Origin: Paraspadella gotoi
Taxonomy: Eukaryota; Chaetognatha
Reading direction: 5' to 3'
DNA: 64,000 nt
Assembly (NCBI GenBank): GCA_051294375.1
Contig: CM119265.1
Span: forward strand, 1,601,248-1,665,247
The notes beneath the pieces were generated by a model that was not told the origin of the DNA, ran no database searches, and saw only the letters and a list, made by a program, of their open reading frames with translations. Shown here one piece after another: positions 56,400 to 64,000 of the stretch. The stretch's first letter is position 1; each line of letters starts with the position of its first letter. The position numbers and the translations under genes were made by a program.

Positions 56400-57330
56400 T
56401 TTTTTTTCTTCTTCAAAATGTGCGATCAAGTGCGATCAATATGCGAACGAATACAGTCAGGCGCAACCCAGGGTCGTCAGTGCAAAGTGAGAGAAGCGAA
56501 CAGGTGCCAAGTGAAGGCAGATGCAAACGGGGGGAGGTGCGGGTAAAGGCGCAATCGAATGCAAAGTGACGAAGTGTGGCTGAAAAAGAAAGAAAATTGA
56601 TTTTTGAGAATTTAAATTTATTTAATCAAGTAATTCAGTTATTTTAACACATCATATTATTAATATTTCATATGAATGGATATAATTTTTTTATCTTAAG
56701 TAAAAAACCATTTAATGTTACGACTTACGAAAATGGATCCGAAAAAAAACCAAAATGATTAATAAAATATCAAATTAGAGTCTAATTTAGACGACGGAAT
56801 ATCTCTTGAGAATAGAATATAAATGATTATGATTAATTTTTAATAGCGATGTTTTTGTTTTAAAAATTTCTAATAATATTTTGGTTTTGTCTTTTGTCCT
56901 TTTTTGAAAAAGAAACTTCGAAAGTAAGTTAATGCCATCTCGTGTCGATCCCCGAAGAAAATTTTTTTCGATCAAACAAAAACGCGCGAATTCGAACGCC
57001 ATCAAAGTTGCGATAAAAAATATCTCAATTAATTTCTACTTTTCCATATTATTTAAATTGTCATTTACATGAAAAATAAGGATTATATTTTGTAAAAACA
57101 AAGATATATCGTCACAACGTCACAATGTCCGCTTATGTCGTGCACATTGTGCACTAAGGCGTAGTGAAAGTTACATACGAAAATTTAAAGTCATTATGAA
57201 CAACATACCATCAGTAAACATTAATTTGTAAAAAAAATTAATTTTATGTTTTTTTTAATTTTCGCAGTAGGCTATATTATATATATAGTACTATCCTTAT
57301 AAATTCGAAAAATTTCAAATAAGCTTATTG
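56400..57330. other. AT-rich intergenic stretch
   Basis: Short CAGTGCAAAGTGA-like units near 56.43-56.57 kb; otherwise nothing recognised. Confidence 0.5.
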
Positions 57331-57334
57331 TGGC

Positions 57335-57600
57335 GTATATTCACACCGCCTCACGTCCACCATTCTGTCAGCCAAACCAATGGCTCAGAGGGGGAAACAT
57401 ACCATCCAGGCGTACTGTGCTTCCATCCACAGTCCTAACAACTTCCCTCTGTGTTGGCAAGCGAGGACCGTCCTAGGGTAACGCGCCAGTGACTGGAGGC
57501 GTCACTGAGGGTCGGAAGCCCCAAAGCCCAACCGTGAGGAGCCCCATCCCCAATGGGCCATCACAGGCAACCGGCTGTTGCCATATTATCTTAATTTTGA
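57335..57600 (-). repeat. Interspersed repeat R6, inverted copy
   Basis: Minus-sense match to 33,850-34,135 over its whole length (GCCACAA edge, CTCTGTGTTGGCAAGCGAGG, GGCAACCGGCTGTTGCCAT edge). Confidence 0.7.
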
Positions 57601-59130
57601 TTCAGATTAATTCCTCGTCAAAGTGTGATAAAGAAAATAGAAATCATTTTTAAAAATTCTTTCATTAAGTGGGTTAAAAATAAAAAAAAAATATAATTTT
57701 AATATATAAAAAGTTTAAATTTTCAGCTTAAAAATAGCTTTTTTCTAATTTTGAACCACTTAATGAAGGAATTTTTCAAAAAGAATTATATTTCTTTTTA
57801 ACATTTATTGATTTAGTACTAAAATAAATATGGCCTACTGCGTAAATTGTAAAATTTATTATAAATTTTTTTATTACATAAATGTTCATTAATATAATGT
57901 TGTTCGTTCCTCACTTTTAGAATTTTAATTAAAGTTAAATTTAGAAATTTTACTACGCTTTATTGTGCACAACCATCGCCGATTGTCAAATAATTGTCGT
58001 TCATTTTAACTTAAGCAGAATTCGAAATAAAAGAACATCAAAGTGACATGAAACGTTCGACATTTAAACTTTTAAACTAAGTTTAAATCGATGTGAAAGT
58101 TAAAAAATTAAATTGTAAACCGAAAATAAACCGTTTTTTAAAAAAAATAAATAAAATAAAAAGGATCGATAAAAATAGGGTGAATCGATTCGATGCTATT
58201 TTCGTCTCTCAAACTAAGAAGGTAAGTTCGTTACTTACCGAGTCCCTCCGCCACGAGTGCGGTGCCAGAGGAACTTCCCAAGGCGTGTTTCCACTGAGAA
58301 AGCGCCGCTAAGCGGTAGTTTTTAGTTGCTATTTTGTTTAAATTATTAAAAGAATATTAATAGAGGTTTGATTAATATAGACCCGCCCCCGAGAGATGGC
58401 GGATTTGCGATGGAAAGAGAAAAAAAAAGAACAACGCATCTTGAAAATGATTTTAAAAAGATTTAATAGTTAAATGATTAGGTGATCCTTAGTCGGTAGA
58501 ATTGAAAGTTTAAGATTGAATTGTTTAATATTATTATCTTTAGATTTTTCTTGGACGTGATCTCAATTTTTTTTGGTAGTTCACTTTGGTATTAATTTTA
58601 AACTTTAAAACAGTTTTTGTAAGGTATTTTTTACAGTGGGGTTTATCTTGAATAACTTTATAGGATTTTTTCATGCCATCGTCTTTTATCATGCCCTTTT
58701 GTAAATTTTTACATATTGTTCATTCACTCGATTCTTGTTAATTCGATTATTACGAACATGTGTACATCTAAATGTACTTACAGTTTATATGAAAAGCTGT
58801 GGACAAACATGCCACTGAAACATTTTCTGTCGTCAAGGGAAAAAAATACCGATTTAAGGTAAATATGATAAATTTCTAATTGTCGTTTTAAAAACTCAAA
58901 AAGTTATGTTGGTTGGACATTCAGAATTCATGCATATTTTCATTAAACATAAAAAACAGAGTTGAAATATAAATATATTTCAACTTTATTTTTTTGTATT
59001 TTGTTATGGATTTTGTTTGAAATTAGACTCGGAAAAGTCATGCACAACCGTATTCATCACCGTATTCATAACCGTATTCATCACCTGCGAAGCTCGTGAA
59101 CAACGCTGTCATTTTCAAATTAAAAAAAAA
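57600..59130. other. AT-rich stretch without a supported gene
   Basis: A perfect donor (AAG|GTAAGT) follows a short plus-strand frame at 58.2 kb, but no start or partner exon could be argued. The rest is AT-rich. Confidence 0.5.
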
Positions 59131-59420
59131 TGCAGTGGGATCGATATTTTATTGTCACAAAGGAATCCTAATTATCAATCCTATAAAGATTCAATGAGAT
59201 AGGTATTTTATTGACACGAAGGAATCCTAATTATCAATCCTATAGAGATGCAGTGAGATAGATATTTTTATAGACACGTAGGAATCCTAATCATCTATCC
59301 CATAAAGATGTAGAGGATCGGTATTTTTATAAAGACATAGGAATGCCAATTATCAATCCCATAAAGATGCTGTGTATTTTTATAAACGCTTAGGAATCTC
59401 AATTAGAAATCCAAATTTGA
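59130..59420. repeat. About 60-bp tandem repeat
   Basis: Four to five units of GATAGGTATTTTATTGACAC / AGGAATCCTAATTATCAATC / CTATAAAGATGCAGTG type, diverging toward the right. Confidence 0.85.
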
Positions 59421-59510
59421 AAATCATTATCATTATCGTACATATTATTTTCTTCGGATATTTTATGTTTTGTGAAATTCAGGTTAACGTTTAATTGAAT
59501 GTGTACTCAC

Positions 59511-59612
59511 ACGTACTTGGAGCTGGGATATGATTTCCATGAACTTCAGTCGTCGGATTAGAAATTCGTCTCACAACAGCAGAACCGGGATAATCGGGAC
59601 CACGGTAGGCGC
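59511..59612 (-). CDS. Internal exon of an unidentified gene
   Basis: The acceptor TCAATCCAG and donor ACGT|GTGAGT bound 102 nt. From phase 1 it reads AYRGPDYPGSAVVRRISNPT then TEVHGNHIPAPST. The only fully open frame of the three is the one set by the upstream exon. The family is not recognised. Confidence 0.5.
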
Positions 59613-59719
59613 CTGGATTGATTGATTGATTGATTGATAATTGATAGGCCCTCTTGATTGATCATTTGATTTGCTACTAATGATTTATTGGCGACTCACT
59701 GTGAAGTGAGGAAAAATTT

Positions 59720-59730
59720 GTCTGTCTCTG

Positions 59731-59800
<70 letters not shown>
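59720..59800. repeat. CTCTGT / CT microsatellite
   Basis: Five TCTCTG units followed by about 22 CT units ending at the donor of the exon at 59,801. Confidence 0.95.
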
Positions 59801-59803
<3 letters not shown>

Positions 59804-59904
59804 TGATGCTGACGTCTCCCTCGTCGCCGCCCCAGACGACCCGCCGGATCTCGACGAGGCTGAAGTGGCGGAAGTTCCGGAAATGCCGATGGAAGAGGCG
59901 GAAC
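59801..59904 (-). CDS. Internal exon of an unidentified gene, upstream partner
   Basis: 104 nt with acceptor CTTGATTCAG and donor AATG|GTGAGA. The frame that leaves phase 1, required by the exon at 59,612, reads FSLVEIRRVVWGGDEGDVSI then NG. A second frame is Ser/Gly-rich and also open, so the reading frame rests on phase. The donor sits on the edge of a (CT)n array. It lies head-to-head with the group-7-like gene; first exons were not found. Confidence 0.5.
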
Positions 59905-59949
59905 CTGAATCAAGGGGGGAGAGGGGGGAGTGAAATTTAGTGACCGATG

Positions 59950-59951
59950 GA

Positions 59952-60020
<69 letters not shown>

Positions 60021-60053
60021 AAATTTATGGAAAACTGATGAGACAAGAGAGAG

Positions 60054-60089
<36 letters not shown>

Positions 60090-60123
60090 CGAAAATTTAA
60101 GGAAAACTGGTGAGACAAGAGAG

Positions 60124-60194
<71 letters not shown>

Positions 60195-60235
60195 AGAGAG
60201 AGAGAGAGAAAATTTAGAAAACTGGTAGCAAGAGA

Positions 60236-60317
<82 letters not shown>

Positions 60318-60335
60318 AAATTTAAGGAAAACTGG
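59950..60335. repeat. GA arrays in a 100-bp higher-order repeat
   Basis: Three to four GA tracts separated by copies of GCGAAAATTTAAGGAAAACTG + GTGAGACAAG. The separators are repeats too, so the whole block is a tandem array of (GA)n plus spacer. Confidence 0.9.
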
Positions 60336-60406
60336 TTAGACAACTTGTTCGTCTTTCCTATTTCTGAATCTCGAATTTAATTTATTTTTAGAATAAAATA
60401 ACAGAA

Positions 60407-60479
60407 ATGAATAATTTAAACTTTCAAAAATGTTTAACTCTTCTTGCCTTACTGATTCCATTGACGTTCGCTCGAGCGG
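60407..60479 (+). CDS. Group-7 allergen-like secreted protein, exon 1
   Basis: ATG at 60,407 encodes MNNLNFQKCLTLLALLIPLT then FARA, a classic signal peptide. It ends at GCGG|GTAAGT in phase 1. Confidence 0.75.
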
Positions 60480-62442
60480 GTAAGTCTTTCTTTACATTAA
60501 ATTTAGAAAAAATAACAAAAACATCACCCAGTAGCTGACTCAAATATCACCAAGCGTCATTGTATACAAAGAAATGTTTTCATTTGATTAATTTAACTTT
60601 TGACCGGCAATTTTTCAATAAAGTTTCTCTCATATAGTCATATTGTTTCCACTTCTTTGTCAATAACGTGGGAAGTTTCTTAAAATAATCCATTCTTATC
60701 TCAAATAATCATACATACTCTCAACATTTCTCAGTCGAACCAACGCCGGACGCCTTTGTGGATAAATTTCTCTCGATATTTCGGCCTAAAATCTCCAAAG
60801 ATTTGGATCCAGTGATTCTGCCAACGGCCGACGCCAAATTTGAAAAGAATCTTTACTTGGCGACGATAGAGGGAGAAGCAAAGGCTTACGATGGCCGACT
60901 CTATGGGCTGAGCAGCCTTCAAAGGTTGGCATAGCGTTTGCAGTTTGAAAGGTTTTTTATCCGGATCTGCTTAATGTCAATTAAATTAAATCATATTATC
61001 AGATTCGGCCGCGCAGTCGTTTTAAATGCTGAGAATGGAACCACGATCGATGTCGTCCTGAGACTAAAAAATATCGATGCTGGTTACAAGTAAGATTAAA
61101 TCAAATTAGAATATGATCAAAAGTTAGGTTAGATTAAGACTTATAGGTTAAGTTGAATTAGAATATAATAAAAAGATAGGTTGGATTACGTAGATTATTT
61201 TTTTTTTCCCCCAAAGTAAATTTTGGATTAACTCGGGGAGAGAAACGTGAGCGTTTTTCGGACATATTTTTTAAAAGAACCCCATTTCAGCCTAATTTCA
61301 ATTTTCAAAGTTAAATTAGTTTTTAGTTTTAAAAAATAGATTAATGGTTAAGGATAGAGGATTGAGTGAAGATAGGGTTGAAGATTTGGTTAGGGATTAG
61401 TGGATGAAGTTTGGGTTAGAGATTAGGTTAACTAAAATGATTATTAAATATTTTTAGGGGACTATAAACCGAAAAGTGGCGCTTTAGGAACATAGTGCCT
61501 TTCTTTGTTTCAGAGTTAGCGCGACCTTATTGGGAGCAGGAATTTGGCTGAAAGCGACCGTCAACGTTTCAACGGCGTTGATCCAAATGAAGATGTGGCA
61601 GGTGACAACTGCTTGGTTGCCGCTTATCAAGTCTGTCCAAAGCTTCCTTCTCGGTCTTACAAGCTTCGCTTGATCGTATAGGAAATTTCGTTTTATATGA
61701 GATTGGTACTATCAATGTAAAAAGTATCCTAATAAGTATCCTAATAAGCTATCTTGCCCCTGACTTTGGACAGGCTTTGGTGGTTTAAGGCCTCCATCAC
61801 TCTTACAAGATAATGACTAAATATTCCCAGATTACCGAGTTTTCCTATCAATGATCACTCACTCACNNNNNNNNNNAAGATAATGACTAAGCATTCCCAG
61901 AGTAAATCGAGCGAAGGACATCCCCTCTAACATTGCGGATGTCCCCACCTTTAGCGGGTCTAAAAGCTTGCTTTTCAGATCCGGCGGTTGGCTTGCTTAA
62001 CCAGCCCGTCGCTCATTATGCTTGGACCGTCCGGTCCAGGTCTTGAACCCGGGACCATGGAATTATGGAAGATGAAGCGTTAGCCCAGTGCGCTATCAAG
62101 TCCCTGAAGGAAAGAACGGTCCTTTCCAACGGGTAGTGATATTACGTCATCACAACTACAAATTTAAGTTTCTGCTTTTTCTCATTCTTTCAGGCTTCCG
62201 AAAAACATTCTCATTTAAACTTGACGAATTTCCAAATCGAAAAAATCGGCTCAGTTTCCGTCGACATCAAAATTTTAGGAATTCCCGGATTCTTAGATTT
62301 CTTGAATTCAATTTTCGATTCCATCGTCACTTTTCTCACCAATTTGGTGAAAAACGCAATTGCTTCTGCCATCGACGAACCGTTGAGGAAATTGTTGGCG
62401 ATGGAATTGGCAAAGGTCTCTCTGCCAGATGTTTGGTCGTGA
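60407..62442 (+). CDS. Group-7 mite-allergen-like lipid-binding secreted protein (gene span)
   Basis: Five exons with matching phases (1, 2, 2, 0) encode 228 residues, close to the 215 or so usual in the family. Group-7 allergens (Der p 7 type) are extracellular proteins with a BPI/juvenile-hormone-binding-like elongated fold that bind hydrophobic ligands. Visible support: signal peptide; N-terminal helix region (DAFVDKFLSIF); the family-like segment KFEKNLYLATIEGEAKAYDG followed by LYGLSSLQR; a beta-rich middle (TTIDVVLRLKNIDAGY, IWLKATVNVSTALIQMK); and an amphipathic C-terminal helix (FDSIVTFLTNLVKNAIASAI) ending ELAKVSLPDVWS. No Cys pair is conserved. The assignment rests on layout and short motifs, not alignment. 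Alternatives are another BPI-fold or takeout-like protein. Confidence 0.7.
60735..60924 (+). CDS. Group-7 allergen-like protein, exon 2
   Basis: 190 nt, acceptor ATTTCTCAG, donor AAAG|GTTGGC. It carries the KFEKNLYLATIEGE segment. Confidence 0.75.
61003..61089 (+). CDS. Group-7 allergen-like protein, exon 3
   Basis: 87 nt encoding FGRAVVLNAENGTTIDVVLR then LKNIDAGY; donor ACAA|GTAAGA. It contains one possible N-glycosylation site (NGT). Confidence 0.75.
61514..61601 (+). CDS. Group-7 allergen-like protein, exon 4
   Basis: 88 nt encoding VSATLLGAGIWLKATVNVST then ALIQMKMWQ. The acceptor is TTTGTTTCAG; it ends CAG|GTGACA in phase 0. Confidence 0.75.
61725..61860 (-). repeat. R4 repeat, inverted
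   Basis: TAAGCTATCTTGCCCCTGACTT, GGCTTTGGTGGTTTAAGG and TCTTACAAGATAATGAC are the complement of R4. Confidence 0.65.
61867..61876. other. 10-N gap
   Basis: AAGATAATGACTAA and ATTCCCAGA occur on both sides, suggesting an overlapping contig join or a small duplication. Confidence 0.95.
61940..62155 (-). mobile_element. tRNA-derived SINE, family S5
   Basis: On the minus strand A-box-like TAGCGCACTGGGCTAACGC and B-box-like GGGTTCAAGACC have tRNA-like spacing. The edge GGGTAGTGATATTACGTCATC matches the 11.83-kb element. It ends just before the exon 5 acceptor tract. Confidence 0.65.
62194..62442 (+). CDS. Group-7 allergen-like protein, exon 5
   Basis: 249 nt including the TGA stop. The acceptor is CTCATTCTTTCAG. 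It encodes LNLTNFQIEKIGSVSVDIKI and the C-terminal helix. The preceding intron (61,602-62,193) holds R4, a gap and an S5 SINE. Confidence 0.75.
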   Translation, partial: ASEKHSHLNLTNFQIEKIGSVSVDIKILGIPGFLDFLNSIFDSIVTFLTNLVKNAIASAIDEPLRKLLAMELAKVSLPDVWS

Positions 62443-62835
62443 AGATGGGGAGAAAAAGCGAAGAGGCGTGATTGTGAAATGTGCATATGAAAAAATGTGC
62501 AAGGTGTGATTTGCATAAGAAAATGTGTAATAACCAATTGAAAAATGTCATAATGTCGAGAAAAAAACTTTTTCCCCATGATTTTCAAAATATAAAAGAG
62601 AAAACGAGGAAAATGCCTATACATAATATTATTTAAATTTAACAGATGCAGAGAAACTCAAAAGCCATACATGTGAAATTTTGTACCATTATTGTATTAA
62701 ATCTAAGATGATATTAATTCCTGTGTTTGTGAAGTCTTTTTTTGAAGATTTAAAAAAACGAGTTAAAATTTTAAGACGGTAGTCCCGTCACGAATATATA
62801 CAGACGTGAAATTACATAATTTATTCACGGTCAAA

Positions 62836-63315
62836 CTAATCGGTGAATCTCACCAGGATTCGATCCGCCGTGAGCCATCGTCGTCGTCGTCGTCGTGAGT
62901 TCACCGGTAGAAGACGACGGCTGTTTTGTTTCGCAAAACAGAAACGAAACGAAAGAAAAACGAACAACGAGACAATCAAACAAAAACATAAAAAATGAAT
63001 TTTGAAAAAAAAAAATCCAGATTCGTCGTTTGATGCGTTTAAAAAAAAAGAATAAGAAGAAAAAATTAAGTGAGATTCATAATCGGATGGAATTAATCTA
63101 CAAGCTTTGCCAAGCAAAATATTTTCCTGCGCGTCGTCGCTGGGATTAAAATGATAATGATAATGATATGGATTATGATCGTTATTAATGAATATCGCGT
63201 CAGCTTCTCGATGAGCGAGAGTGTGAGATAATTTGAAGGCGGGAAAATTATACAATACTCTACGTGGTGGCGTTTTTTTTTTTCCGCAAATTAGGAAACG
63301 GAGGCAAAGATCCAT
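62836..63315 (-). other. ATG-initiated open frame of uncertain status
   Basis: 159 codons starting MDLCLRFLICG, through a His/Tyr-rich run, ending in an Arg run from a GTC array. No splice sites or family support; codon use follows local base composition. Probably chance. Confidence 0.15.
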
Positions 63316-63339
63316 TCATAGCCAGAATATTGTAAGAGT

Positions 63340-63763
63340 GATAAGTGAGTAGAGAGAAGAGAGAGAGAAGAAGATGAGAGAGAGAGAGAGAAGGAGAGAG
63401 AGAGACGAGAGAGAGGATAGAGATAGTAGTTAAGAGAGAGAGAGAGAGAGAGAAGAGACAGAAGGATTTTACGAAAACTGTATCACGAGTTTATCGTCAG
63501 AGAGAAGTATAGAGAAAGAGAAATAATGTAAAATGAAAAGAGGAGAAGGAGAAGAGAAGAGAGACGGGGACCAGAAGAGACATAGAAGACGAGACGAGTA
63601 GCAGGAGAGAGATGCAAGATAGATGTCGCTGATCATCTGCGCTGAAAAAAAAGATTTTAACAACAAGACCGATCAGGACGGAGAGAAAAAGAACGACGAC
63701 GACGAACGGCGACGGGTGGGACGACGATACGTATGAACGAAGCAAGCACCCGTTCTTCTCTCT

Positions 63764-63818
<55 letters not shown>

Positions 63819-64000
63819 GTCTCTCTCTCTCTCTCTCCTCTCTTCTCGGCATTAATGGGTCATGTTCGTTCTTGTCAACCGAAAGGTCAAAATGAAAATC
63901 AGCGTAAGATGCGTAACAAGGTCATTTGATTACGAGGGAGAAGGAGAGAGAGAGGAGAAGAGAGAGAGAGAGGAGAGAGAGAGAGAGGAGAGAGAGAGAG
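63340..64000. repeat. GA- and CT-rich simple-sequence region
   Basis: Interrupted GA tracts (63,350-63,460 and 63,940-64,000), GAGAAG-rich DNA, and CT tracts at 63,755-63,845. No gene supported. Confidence 0.85.

Noticed and set aside
62211-62624. Minus-strand frame opposite group-7 exon 5
   Set aside because: Antisense shadow of a well-supported spliced exon.

Overview
This is eukaryotic nuclear DNA, most likely from an arthropod. Evidence: AT-rich sequence with GC-richer exons, spliced genes with canonical GT/AG borders, tRNA-derived SINEs, abundant microsatellites, and a five-exon secreted gene resembling the arthropod group-7 mite-allergen (lipid-binding) family. No operons, phage, insertion sequences or CRISPR arrays were seen. 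Runs of 10 or 25 N and repeated blocks carrying many one-base indels show a draft scaffold of uneven quality.

Layout. 1-25.4 kb is a structured duplication. Block A (1-5.27 kb) recurs directly as A' (15.66-20.36 kb). Block B (5.27-10.29 kb) recurs inverted as B' (20.36-25.4 kb). A carries a divergent homeobox exon on the minus strand, and the A' copy is frameshifted. Between B and A' lie about 5 kb of single-copy DNA with a 385-bp imperfect palindrome and a candidate two-exon secreted protein. 25.4-29.1 kb is mostly minisatellite.

29.1-50.3 kb (minus strand) is the main gene, an LRRC49 orthologue. LRRC49 is a leucine-rich-repeat subunit of the tubulin polyglutamylase complex. Seventeen exons could be placed with matching splice phases from the ATG through a Gly-rich C-terminal exon. 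Exons 3-8 are present twice (38.5-42.4 and 44.5-48.6 kb). The second copy is full of single-base losses, and the duplication border falls inside a tRNA-Thr(AGU) gene. Two full tRNA-Thr genes sit in introns 2 and 1 on the opposite strand.

52.7-56.4 kb (minus) holds an unrecognised three-exon gene for a low-complexity protein with HETAP repeats, a Cys cluster and a 12-residue VGQ repeat. 59.5-59.9 kb (minus) holds two phase-compatible exons of an unidentified gene between GA/CT arrays. 60.4-62.4 kb (plus) holds the group-7-allergen-like gene. 62.5-64 kb is mostly GA/CT-rich.

Interspersed elements: at least four tRNA-derived SINE families (called S1, S2, S3/S4, S5 here), a 414-bp MITE with terminal inverted repeats, a long repeat R1 with GTCC runs, repeats R4 and R6, a perfect 98-bp-arm palindrome at 54.4 kb, and two hammerhead-ribozyme-like cores. 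No complete autonomous transposon was found.
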